This document shows positions 53,817 to 61,860 of a DNA stretch of 64,000 nt, piece after piece. Under the pieces are notes generated by a model. The model ran no database searches, was not told the origin of the DNA, and was given only the letters and a program-made list of their open reading frames with translations. This DNA is from Bacillota bacterium. Lineage in GTDB: Bacteria; Bacillota; Clostridia; Lachnospirales; Anaerotignaceae. Location of the stretch: positions 1 to 64,000 of the forward strand of contig JAHZDZ010000003.1 of the NCBI GenBank assembly GCA_019422105.1, read 5' to 3'. The position numbers and the translations under genes were made by a program. The stretch's first letter is position 1. Each line of letters begins with the position of its first letter.

Positions 53817-55169
53817 TTATGGAAGATATTTTTTCATAAGCCGGTAGGCAGTAGGCTGGCTTATACCCAAGGCCTTTGCTACCTTGATACTGCTGCCGTA
53901 TTTTTTGAAAGCATCTGTAACCATTTGTTTTTCCAGATCCTCCAAGGCTTCGTGGAGTGTTTTATTGCAGTAACAGGAGGCAGTCTGCGTCTTATCAACA
54001 ATATCAAATATATTTTTTGGGAGGTCGTTTACTTGAATTTCTTTTTCATTTGTAAGTACAACTGTTTTTTCTAAAATATGGGAGAGTTCACGAACGTTAC
54101 CGGGCCATTTGTATTTCAAAAGTTCTTTTATTGCCTCTTTGGATATGGTATGGTTCCTGAAATGGGTTTTATTGTATAAATCAAGGTAGTGATGGATAAG
54201 AAGTTCTATATCTTCTGCTCTTTCTCTAAGTGGAGGAATTGTCACCTCAAAAATATTTAAGCGATAATAAAGGTCTTCTCGGAAGGACTTTGATTTTACC
54301 ATCTGCTGTAGATTTCTGTTGGTAGCTGCTATAATTCTAACGTCTACCTTTTGTTTTTTTTCACTGCCCAAAGCGATAAATTCCTGCTCCTGTATAAACT
54401 GCAGGAGTTTGCCCTGCAAATCATAAGGAATCTCAGATATCTCATCTAAAAACAGTGTGCCATTATCTGCTAACTCAACGATTCCCCTTTTACCTGCTGC
54501 ATTGGCACCTGAAAAGGCACCTTTTTTGTAACCGAAAAGCTCTGATTCAATAAGATTGGGGTTCATACAGGCGCAGTTTACTGCTACAAAGGGTTTATGC
54601 TTTCTATTGCTCATATTATGCATGCATTTTGCCAGAAAGCTTTTGCCAGTTCCGGTTTCACCCAAAATAAGACAGGGGTTTTTTATATTTTTAATCCTGT
54701 TTAAAGTGCTCAAAACCTCTTCCATTTCTCGGCTTGCGTAGACAAAACTTTCTTCGCTTTGCGCGAATCCGTCTGAAATTTTAAGAAATTCTTCTTCTGC
54801 TTTTCCTAAGCTGTTGTAATTGTAGATATCGTTTACATTTTGCGCCACATATTTTAAATCCCCATTTTTATCAAAAATGGGAACCGATATTGTAATGATG
54901 TCCAGTCCCAGATTTGTTATCTGGCGCTTTGCAACCATTGTTTTTTTTTCGTAAACCTCCGGTAGAGTAGAGTTTCCCCAGTAGGTTTCGTCAAGCTGTG
55001 AAAATTTTTTGCCGATAAGTTCCTGTGGGATTTTTCCGTAATGGCGTTGAGCCGCTTTATTGACAAAAAGCAAATTATAATCATTGTCGTAAACCATAAT
55101 TTCATCGTGGAGATTATTTACGATTTCCCATAACTCCTCATTATTGATTTTCTTTTTTTTGTTTTCCAT
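53817..55169 (-). CDS. Sigma-54-dependent activator, PAS-AAA+-Fis, right arm
   Basis: Paralogue of the 52384 gene, 450 residues, with the same layout: PAS (~12-115), Walker A GETGTGKS, sigma-54 loop GAFSGA (217-222; Ser for Thr), Walker B NGTLFLDEISE, FREDLYYRLNIFEV, and HTH KYGSSIKVAKALGISQPTAYRLMKKY. AGAGGAG precedes the ATG. A hairpin at 55332 separates it from the BCCT gene, and TATAAT around 55275 on the minus strand could be its own promoter, so unlike the left copy it seems separately transcribed. Confidence 0.92.
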   Translation of the reverse strand: MENKKKKINNEELWEIVNNLHDEIMVYDNDYNLLFVNKAAQRHYGKIPQELIGKKFSQLDETYWGNSTLPEVYEKKTMVAKRQITNLGLDIITISVPIFDKNGDLKYVAQNVNDIYNYNSLGKAEEEFLKISDGFAQSEESFVYASREMEEVLSTLNRIKNIKNPCLILGETGTGKSFLAKCMHNMSNRKHKPFVAVNCACMNPNLIESELFGYKKGAFSGANAAGKRGIVELADNGTLFLDEISEIPYDLQGKLLQFIQEQEFIALGSEKKQKVDVRIIAATNRNLQQMVKSKSFREDLYYRLNIFEVTIPPLRERAEDIELLIHHYLDLYNKTHFRNHTISKEAIKELLKYKWPGNVRELSHILEKTVVLTNEKEIQVNDLPKNIFDIVDKTQTASCYCNKTLHEALEDLEKQMVTDAFKKYGSSIKVAKALGISQPTAYRLMKKYLP

Positions 55170-55331
55170 TGGTTAATACTCCTCTTAAGGATTCTCTGCT
55201 TCCCCAAAGAATTGGGTTTTTGTGCGGTATCATGGAATGTGCTGCTTGTCCATAGGAAAATATATTTATCTCATTATATAATATTTTTGGCGAAACGACA
55301 CTATAGAAATCAGATAAACATATTTTATTTG

Positions 55332-55363
55332 GTATCCCGTTTTCTGTAAGGAAAACGGGATAC
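55332..55363 (-). terminator. Terminator after the right-arm BCCT gene
   Basis: GTATCCCGTTTTC and GAAAACGGGATAC form a 13-bp perfect stem with a 6-base loop, 12 bases past the BCCT stop. Confidence 0.85.
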
Positions 55364-55375
55364 TGAAAAAATGAT

Positions 55376-56947
55376 TTACGATTCTTCGATTTTACTTATG
55401 GCAACGATTTCGTCTTTTGTTTTATTGCCGTAATCTTTTACCATTTCTTTTAAAAATCCATGGTATATTATGACCAAAATGAATAGAAGAGGGAGTCCTG
55501 TCGCAAGTACAATGGCTTTTATGGTAGCAATATCTGTCCCGATGTAGGCGATTGCAATTGGAATCGCTACCAAAAGGAGACACCAGATAAATTTCAGCTT
55601 TTTATTTGGCTCCTCTCCGGCACTTAGTTTTCTGGTTATTGTGGAGGAAAGGGTAAAGGAGGTTGCATCAAGAGTGGTTGCCAGGAATAAGACAATAACC
55701 ACGAGGTAAAGCACCATAGCGATTTTGGAAAACGGCAGTGCGTTAATTGTCGCTGTGGCTATAAATTCCGACTCCCCATTTGTCAGCATGGCAGGAACGT
55801 CAAGAATACCATCCATGCGAAGGCCCTGTTGGAATGCCGTAACAACGCCGAAGAATAAGAAAAGGCCTGCCGTTCCCGTTATCAGCATATTGATAATGAT
55901 TTCCCGAATTGTTCTTCCCTTTGAAATTTTTGCGACAAAAAGTCCTGTAAATGGGCCAAATACCAGCCAGTATACAAGATAAAATACAGTCCAGTCTTGT
56001 GGATAGCCTGTTTTGGCCACAGGATCCGTCCAAAGTGTCATCCTTGTAAATTCTTTTGAGAGGATGCCTAAGGAGTTTACAAGAGAATCAAGAATAAACT
56101 GTGTGTTACCCGCAATAAAGATGAAAACTAAGAGTGCAATACAAAAGTACACATTCCAGTCGCTTATTTTTCTCATGCCTTTTTCAATTCCAAGCACAGA
56201 GGTGATAGAGTAAAGAACGGCAGTGCCGATAAGCACCATAACCATCAAAGCGAAGGAAGTGCTAATGCCTATTAAATCTGCGATTGCAGCTGCAATAGTG
56301 GAGGCGGCGGAGCCGGCGGAAATACAGATGGAACCGACAGCAGCGAATATAAATATAAAATTGACAACTTTGCCGAACCAGCCTTTTACAGCTTTTTCCC
56401 CCAGGGAATACTTGCACAGTGCCCCGAAACGAAGCTCACTGTCATTTTTAATATAATAATGATAGGCGAAGGGAAGGACGAAGACACACAACAATGCCCA
56501 GGCTGCCGGACCCCAATCATATATAGCATATGTAAGGGATAGCTCATAGGCGTAAGCCTCTGAAATAGGTGCTCCGGCTAATGCGGGGGCAGCATTGAAA
56601 TGGTAGCCCCATTCCAGGAATGCCCAGTATACGGTTCCGGCGCCCAGACCCGTGAAAAACATCATTGCTACCCAGCTCATCGTTCGGTATTCCGGTTTAC
56701 AATTGCCAAAGCGGATATTTCCATATTTGGAAAAGCCCAGACCGACGAGGAATATAAGAATAACAGCTGTGATAAGCTGCATGGTGGAGCCAAAGGTGTG
56801 GGTTAAAACACGCATCACATCTGCACCTATTTCCTTGCCCGCTTCTGGAAACATTGTAAGGCTTACCATTAATGCAAGAATAATTATAACGCTGATAATC
56901 ATAAGGCCTACTTCATATTTCTCATTTAGTCCTTTTTTATTGTTCAC
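55376..56947 (-). CDS. BCCT-family transporter (betaine/carnitine/choline), right arm
   Basis: Close paralogue of the 49735 transporter; shared blocks include STMSWVAMMFFTGLGAGTVYWAFLEWGYHFNAAP (with one change), DWGPAAWALLCVFVLPFAYHYYIK and VFYLVYWLVFGPFTGLFVAKISKGR. 523 residues. The GTG at 56947 with GGAGGAAG before it gives MNNKKGLNEKYEVG, aligned with the start of the paralogue; the longer frame to 56992 has no ribosome binding site. Third gene of the right-arm operon. Substrate as for the left copy, possibly a different betaine. Confidence 0.92.
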   Translation of the reverse strand: MNNKKGLNEKYEVGLMIISVIIILALMVSLTMFPEAGKEIGADVMRVLTHTFGSTMQLITAVILIFLVGLGFSKYGNIRFGNCKPEYRTMSWVAMMFFTGLGAGTVYWAFLEWGYHFNAAPALAGAPISEAYAYELSLTYAIYDWGPAAWALLCVFVLPFAYHYYIKNDSELRFGALCKYSLGEKAVKGWFGKVVNFIFIFAAVGSICISAGSAASTIAAAIADLIGISTSFALMVMVLIGTAVLYSITSVLGIEKGMRKISDWNVYFCIALLVFIFIAGNTQFILDSLVNSLGILSKEFTRMTLWTDPVAKTGYPQDWTVFYLVYWLVFGPFTGLFVAKISKGRTIREIIINMLITGTAGLFLFFGVVTAFQQGLRMDGILDVPAMLTNGESEFIATATINALPFSKIAMVLYLVVIVLFLATTLDATSFTLSSTITRKLSAGEEPNKKLKFIWCLLLVAIPIAIAYIGTDIATIKAIVLATGLPLLFILVIIYHGFLKEMVKDYGNKTKDEIVAISKIEES

Positions 56948-57008
56948 AATACTTCCTCCTTTAAAAAAATAACGATGAACAGCGGAAAACAATATTCAGA
57001 TTTTAACT

Positions 57009-58181
57009 TTATACTACTTTCTTTGCCTTTAAATTATTTATTTCGTCGGCGCTGTAGCCCAGATGTTTCAAAATTTCGTCTGTATGCTCGCCCAGCGTAG
57101 GAGAGGGAATGTTGGTAACAGGTACATTTTCCGATAAATGGATTGGATTCCCTGCCAGCTTTACGGGACCCAAAATGGGATCGTTTACTTCTATTACCAT
57201 ATCCCTTCCCATAAGCTGCGGATTTTGAAGGGATTCAACAATGCCCATAACCGAGGAAACCGGAACATCTGTGCCGTCGAAAAGTGCCTCCGTTTCTTTG
57301 GCGGTTAAGTCTGCAAATTTATCTTCAATGATTTCTCTAAGCCTGTCCTTTTCGGCAAGCCTTTTGGCATTGGAGGAAAATGCAGGGGTATTTTTAATTC
57401 CCGTTTTTTCACAGAATTGCATCCATTGATAGTCGTTTGTAACGGATACGGCAATATAATCGTCTTTTGTTTTATAAATATCGTTTGGTGCCGTGTAAAG
57501 GCTTGCATTGCCGGAACGAGTAATCGTTTTGTTATAGTTTGCGTATTCCAGTACAGGATATTCCAAAAGTCCGAATAAAGCGCCCAGCATGGTGACATCT
57601 ACCTTTTGCCCTTCTCCGGTTTTCAGCTTATGGTAATATGCAATCATAAGTCCTAAAAGCAGCAGCAGGCCGGAATAGCTGTCGCCAATGGCAGGGCCTA
57701 TTTTTGTAGGGCTCTTATCAGGAAAGCCATTTACGTCCATAATACCGCTCATAGCCTGAATAACGTTGTCATAAGCTGCAAATTTTGACAATTCCCCCTT
57801 TGTGCCAAAGCCCGAGATGGTAGCATAAATAATATCCGGTTTTATACGCTTCATCTGCTCATAGCCTACCCCATACTTTTCCAGGGTGCCGGCCTTGAAA
57901 TTGGAGCATACGATGTCGGCATTTTTTATTAAATCGTAGATTATTTTCTGACCCTCTTCCCTTTTAATATCAAGAGTTATGCTTTTTTTCCCTCTGTTAA
58001 AGGATGCGTAGTAGGCGCTGTAATTATTTTTAAAAGGCCCCCACGTTCTGGCCTGGTCTCCTCCGTCCATTCTTTCAATTTTGATTACCTCGGCACCGTA
58101 ATCTGCAAGGTATTGCGAGCAGAAGGGACCGGCATATGCATGCGTAAAATCAATTACCTTTACTCCGTCCAAAAATCCCAT
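57009..58181 (-). CDS. Class III (CaiB/BaiF) CoA-transferase, type B, right arm
   Basis: 390 residues. VIDFTHAYAGPFCSQYLADYGAEVIKIERMDGGDQARTW, TISGFGTKGE and FPDKSPTKIGPAIGDSYSG with catalytic Asp167. It is the right-arm counterpart of the 48466 gene (AAYDNVIQAMSGIM, LLEYPVLEY). AAGGAGG precedes the ATG. It follows the type A gene by 14 bases, and the BCCT gene follows it. Confidence 0.9.
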   Translation of the reverse strand: MGFLDGVKVIDFTHAYAGPFCSQYLADYGAEVIKIERMDGGDQARTWGPFKNNYSAYYASFNRGKKSITLDIKREEGQKIIYDLIKNADIVCSNFKAGTLEKYGVGYEQMKRIKPDIIYATISGFGTKGELSKFAAYDNVIQAMSGIMDVNGFPDKSPTKIGPAIGDSYSGLLLLLGLMIAYYHKLKTGEGQKVDVTMLGALFGLLEYPVLEYANYNKTITRSGNASLYTAPNDIYKTKDDYIAVSVTNDYQWMQFCEKTGIKNTPAFSSNAKRLAEKDRLREIIEDKFADLTAKETEALFDGTDVPVSSVMGIVESLQNPQLMGRDMVIEVNDPILGPVKLAGNPIHLSENVPVTNIPSPTLGEHTDEILKHLGYSADEINNLKAKKVV

Positions 58182-58195
58182 ATTTATATCCTCCT

Positions 58196-59380
58196 TTATA
58201 TAATCTTTTTTGCTTTTAGGGCAAGAAGCTCACTCTCATCAAGCCCTGTTTTTTTCAAGAGTTCGCCGGTGTCATGTCCAAGTTCAGGGGCGTCGGTAAA
58301 GTCGTCAGCAATGGTATAGCTCAATGTGAAAGGAATGGAGGGATATTTCAGAGTGCCGAACTTTTTGCTTTCAAAGGTGGTCATGTAGCCGTTTTCAATT
58401 GTGTTGGGCAAATCAGTAATTTCGGGTATCGTAAGCACTGCGCAGCAGGGAATGCCCTTTGTCCTGCATTCTGTTTCAATTTCTGCCTTGGTATATTTGA
58501 TAAGCTTTTTGGCCAGCAACGGACGAAGGATATTCATATAATCCGTCCGCCTGCCCTCGTTGTCAGCAAACCTGGGATCTTCTTTCAAGTCATCCAGATG
58601 TAAAACGTCGCAAAATTTCAGCCATTGAAGCTGTGTGGCAACTCCAACGGCGACATAGCCGTCTGAAGTCTCAAAGGTATCATAGGGTGCGCAGGATGGA
58701 TCAAAGTTGCCTTTTCTTTTATGGACTTCTCCTACGGTTGAATAGGCTGCCGGGGCTGCTTCAATACAGGAATATATGGAGTCCAGTAAAGCTATGTCAA
58801 TCTTCTGTCCGATACCGCGTATATTTTTGTCCGTAAGAGCCATAACGATACCGGTTGCAATATATGCGGCGCTGTAGTGCTCAGCGACTGAAGGGGCAGA
58901 CTGTACCGGATATTGTCCGTGGACGCCGGTCATATCCATTGCCACGCCTTTTGCCTGTGCTGTAAGGGATGTGGCAGGTTTATTTTTGTATGGGCCAGTT
59001 TCTCCATAATAGGAATAGGCTGCATAAATAATGTCACTTTTGACCGTTTTTAAGTCTTCATAGCCAAGCCCCAGAGATTCCATATAACCTGCTTCTGATC
59101 CTATACAAATGACATCGTACAAGGGGATTAGAGCTTTTAATATTTCTGCGCCCTCTTTTGTTGCAATATCAAGAGTAATGCTCTTTTTGCCGCTGTTTAA
59201 ATAATTAAAATAGAGACTGCCTTCCGCTGTTTTTGGTTCCCATGACCTGGCCCTGTCTCCGCCTTCCGGCGGTTCGACTTTTGTAACCTCAGCGCCAAAT
59301 CGGGAAAGATACATGGTTGCAAGGTTTACTGTAAGCTTTTGTGATAAATCCAATATTTTGATGTTATCCAGTGCTTTCAC
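58196..59380 (-). CDS. Class III CoA-transferase-like protein, type A, right arm, catalytic Asp replaced
   Basis: 394 residues, counterpart of the 47250 gene (EAAPAAYSTVGEVHKRKGN; YDTFETSDGYVAVGVATQLQWLKFCDVL). The segment that reads VGAAMGDQLSG or IGPAIGDSYSG in the other three reads SAPSVAEHYSA here, putting Glu167 at the catalytic Asp position and losing the preceding Gly. It may be a non-catalytic partner of the 57009 protein or use Glu. Its start is GTG with AAGGAG upstream; it is the first gene after the right-arm sigma-54 promoter. Confidence 0.87.
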   Translation of the reverse strand: MKALDNIKILDLSQKLTVNLATMYLSRFGAEVTKVEPPEGGDRARSWEPKTAEGSLYFNYLNSGKKSITLDIATKEGAEILKALIPLYDVICIGSEAGYMESLGLGYEDLKTVKSDIIYAAYSYYGETGPYKNKPATSLTAQAKGVAMDMTGVHGQYPVQSAPSVAEHYSAAYIATGIVMALTDKNIRGIGQKIDIALLDSIYSCIEAAPAAYSTVGEVHKRKGNFDPSCAPYDTFETSDGYVAVGVATQLQWLKFCDVLHLDDLKEDPRFADNEGRRTDYMNILRPLLAKKLIKYTKAEIETECRTKGIPCCAVLTIPEITDLPNTIENGYMTTFESKKFGTLKYPSIPFTLSYTIADDFTDAPELGHDTGELLKKTGLDESELLALKAKKII

Positions 59381-59420
59381 TTTTTCACAACTCCTTTTTT
59401 ATTTATTTAAGACTATTTAG

Positions 59421-59437
59421 AGCAAAAAGAATGCCAA
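59421..59437 (-). promoter_or_regulatory. Sigma-54 (-24/-12) promoter, right arm
   Basis: Minus strand reads TTGGCATTCTTTTTGCT: GG (59435-59434) and GC (59423-59422) are 10 bases apart, with TTGGCA and TTTGCT as in the left arm. It lies 40 bases before the first right-arm gene. Confidence 0.88.
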
Positions 59438-59555
59438 GCTCGTAAAGCCTTGTTTTCAGGCGTTATGGATTTTGTTGATGAAAGATGTTATTCACCGGAG
59501 AATAAATACAATCGAAAAAGGGGCGAAAGCACAGTATTATTAAGAATAGAAAGAA

Positions 59556-59589
59556 TATTCAACTTTGAATAATTATTCGTTTGTGAATA
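59556..59589 (-). promoter_or_regulatory. Pair of dyads, candidate enhancer sites of the right-arm activator
   Basis: TATTCA-ACTT-TGAATA (59556-59571) and TATTCG-TTTG-TGAATA (59574-59589) are two 16-base dyads with centres 18 bases apart, 120-170 bases upstream of the sigma-54 promoter. Spacing and distance are as expected for an enhancer-binding protein. Confidence 0.6.
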
Positions 59590-59769
59590 GTAGTAGATGC
59601 AAGTACGGAAACTATAAGCGATTCAAAAAAATAAAATAAATATTGCAATATGAATAAAAATATGGTTTATTTGTTAAGAACAGAATTAGCATACAATTTG
59701 TGCTAATAACCATACATTCAACAAATTCAGCAAAAACCCAAAATGCATACAAAGGAGAAATGTTATAGT

Positions 59770-60717
59770 ATGAATATACAATGGTACCCGGGGCATATGA
59801 CGAAAACCCGCAGGATGATGCAGGAAAATATATCTCTGGTAGATATCGTGATAGAGATGGTAGACGCCAGGATTCCTTACAGCAGCAAGAATCCGGATAT
59901 TGACGATTTGGCAAAGAACAAATTCCGCATTATTGTCATGAATAAAGCGGACTTGGCGGATGAGAGGGCGACAAAAATATGGTCGGATTATTTTGAGCAA
60001 AAGGGATTCCGTGTAATACTGACCAATTCCATCAATGGCAAGGGGATTTCTGACGTTACGCAAACGGCCAGGGAGTTGATGAAGGAGAAAATAGAAAGGC
60101 AGAAGGCGAGAGGCAGGCTCTTTGTACCCATAAGAGCCATGGTAGTTGGTATACCGAATGTGGGCAAATCGACATTCATTAACAAATACGTGGGCAAAAC
60201 AATGGCGAAAACGGGGGACAAGCCCGGTGTTACAAGAGGAAAGCAGTGGATAAAAATTAAAAAAGATTTTGAGCTTTTGGATACGCCCGGCATATTGTGG
60301 CCGAAATTTGAAGATCAGTCCGTTGGACTCAAGCTGGCCATTACAGGGGCTATCAATGATGATATATTGGATCAGCAGACATTAGGGACGGAGTTTATCA
60401 ATCTCATGATGTCCATAGATGCGGATTGTATCAGAAAGAGATATAATATCGCTTTTGATTCTATAGAGGAGCCCTGGAAAGTACTGGAGGCCATAGGGGA
60501 AAGCCGTGGTTTTAAGCTAAAGGGCGGAGAGATTGATTTGCTTCGCACTTCAAAAATCCTTTTGGACGAATTTAGGGGTGGCAGACTTGGCAATATAACG
60601 TTGGAGCTGCCGGAGGATATTGAGCGCGAAAATGCAAGGCGAAGGGAAGAAGAAAAACAAAAGCGTATGGAGGATAACAGGAGAAAGGAGCAGTATAAGA
60701 ACAGAAGCGGCAAGTGA
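59770..60717 (+). CDS. rbgA: Ribosome biogenesis GTPase RbgA (YlqF)
   Basis: Circularly permuted GTPase needed for late 50S assembly. 315 residues from MNIQWYPGHMTKTRRMMQE. Motif order G4-G5-G1-G2-G3 as in this family: MNKADL, then VVGIPNVGKSTFIN, PGVTRGKQW and LLDTPGI. A long charged C-terminal helix ends it. The frame opens at 59743, but the family-typical start is the ATG at 59770 (GGAG 12 bases upstream). In many Firmicutes it directly follows lepB; here a 14-kb island intervenes. Confidence 0.95.
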   Translation: MNIQWYPGHMTKTRRMMQENISLVDIVIEMVDARIPYSSKNPDIDDLAKNKFRIIVMNKADLADERATKIWSDYFEQKGFRVILTNSINGKGISDVTQTARELMKEKIERQKARGRLFVPIRAMVVGIPNVGKSTFINKYVGKTMAKTGDKPGVTRGKQWIKIKKDFELLDTPGILWPKFEDQSVGLKLAITGAINDDILDQQTLGTEFINLMMSIDADCIRKRYNIAFDSIEEPWKVLEAIGESRGFKLKGGEIDLLRTSKILLDEFRGGRLGNITLELPEDIERENARRREEEKQKRMEDNRRKEQYKNRSGK

Positions 60718-60873
60718 TGATGATTTTCATTATACTGTCAATGCACATACCAATGCAGCGGCAGAGACATATTCGATAATTGAAGCGCCTGCCGTAATTT
60801 GAAAAATTATATCTGAGTAATACAAGGCTTTTTACTTCAGCAAATACATTTTTATCTGAAAAGGAGATGCATA

Positions 60874-61059
60874 ATGAAAAAGGAAAAGCGTTTTGTCATC
60901 AAGGAAAAGGAAAGCTTTTTGGGGGGTGAAATCGCCGTTATTGTTGACAGCGAAACAGGAGTAAATTATATTTCTGTAGGATGTCTGGGGCCCCAGAGTA
61001 TCACGCCTCTTTTGGGAGAGGACGGCAAGGCCGTCATAGAAAAAACAGAAGAAAAGTAA
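60874..61059 (+). CDS. DUF6440-family small protein
   Basis: 61 residues, no signal or membrane segment. RFVIKEKESFLGGEIAVIVDSETGVNYISVGCLGPQSITPLLGEDGKAVI fits the DUF6440 pattern (IKEK...I.VD.ETGVNYL...G.TPLLD.DGKPV). AAAAGGAG lies 8 bases before the ATG. Function unknown; probably its own transcript. Confidence 0.75.
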   Translation: MKKEKRFVIKEKESFLGGEIAVIVDSETGVNYISVGCLGPQSITPLLGEDGKAVIEKTEEK

Positions 61060-61186
61060 ATGCAGAGCACTGCTGTTGTAGTGAAGCCGTAATTAATGCA
61101 TATTAAAAGTTATCATGGGTGAATGATTGGATGAGGCTTGTTTTGGTACAGCGGCGGGAACATACAGTTTTATACAAAATGAATAA

Positions 61187-61223
61187 GGACATGGGCAAAA
61201 TTAACCTTGCCGCATGTCCTTTT
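61187..61223 (-). terminator. Terminator overlapping the NUDIX stop codon
   Basis: AAGGACATG...GGCAA pairs with TTGCC...CATGTCCTT around a short AT-rich loop; it ends the ttcA-xer-NUDIX operon. Confidence 0.65.
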
Positions 61224-61860
61224 CTTCTGTGCTCTCTTTTATGATGGATACAATATTATGAATAATACGGGCGGTCATGCCCCATATATGATGACCATGA
61301 TAGTCGTAAAAAAGCTCTGGAAGGGGAGTGCTGCTCCATTTGTAATCCCTGCCGCCCACAATCTTTTCAAAGGGAAAATCCAGAGGAATATGAGGACGAA
61401 AAACAACACAGTGCTTTTCCGGAGGGGTTCTCATGAAATAAGAGAAGGGAACAAAGAATATTTCCTCCACCTCATCAGGGTTAAAGCTGATATTTTGAAG
61501 GGCGTCACAGGGAACATAGCCTAGATATGGCGTAACTATCGCCTTGGAAGGAGTGATAATGACGTCACTTTGCCCCAAAATACGGATGGAATCACTGTCC
61601 AGCCCAATTTCCTCATAGGTTTCTCTGAGTGCGCAGGCGAGAGAGGTTTCGCTTTTCTCCCTGCGTCCGCCGGGAAAGCAAATATCTCCCGGCTGATGTT
61701 TCAGTGTCAGGGCGCGGCGTGTAAAGAGAATATGCGGTTCATCATCCTTCCACGTAAAAAGCACCATAACAGAGCTGTAGGTGTAATGACCTTCCGGCTT
61801 TGGCTGCCTATCCTGGAATATATTTTCAACTTCCTTTTGGAAAAAGTATTTATTGTCCAT
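61201..61860 (-). CDS. NUDIX hydrolase, CoA pyrophosphatase-like
   Basis: 219 residues. The NUDIX box is GGRREKSETSLACALRETYEEIGL (G-x5-E-x7-REUxEExGU satisfied). Preceding LKHQPGDICFPGG resembles the NudL/YeaB CoA-pyrophosphatase signature (LxxHxGqisFPGG), so hydrolysis of CoA derivatives is the best guess. Its ATG directly abuts the stop of the recombinase gene, so the two are co-transcribed. Confidence 0.88.
   Translation of the reverse strand: MDNKYFFQKEVENIFQDRQPKPEGHYTYSSVMVLFTWKDDEPHILFTRRALTLKHQPGDICFPGGRREKSETSLACALRETYEEIGLDSDSIRILGQSDVIITPSKAIVTPYLGYVPCDALQNISFNPDEVEEIFFVPFSYFMRTPPEKHCVVFRPHIPLDFPFEKIVGGRDYKWSSTPLPELFYDYHGHHIWGMTARIIHNIVSIIKESTEEKDMRQG

Noticed and set aside
60620..60802. 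60-residue frame overlapping the end of rbgA
   Set aside because: Mostly out-of-frame rbgA sequence without a ribosome binding site.
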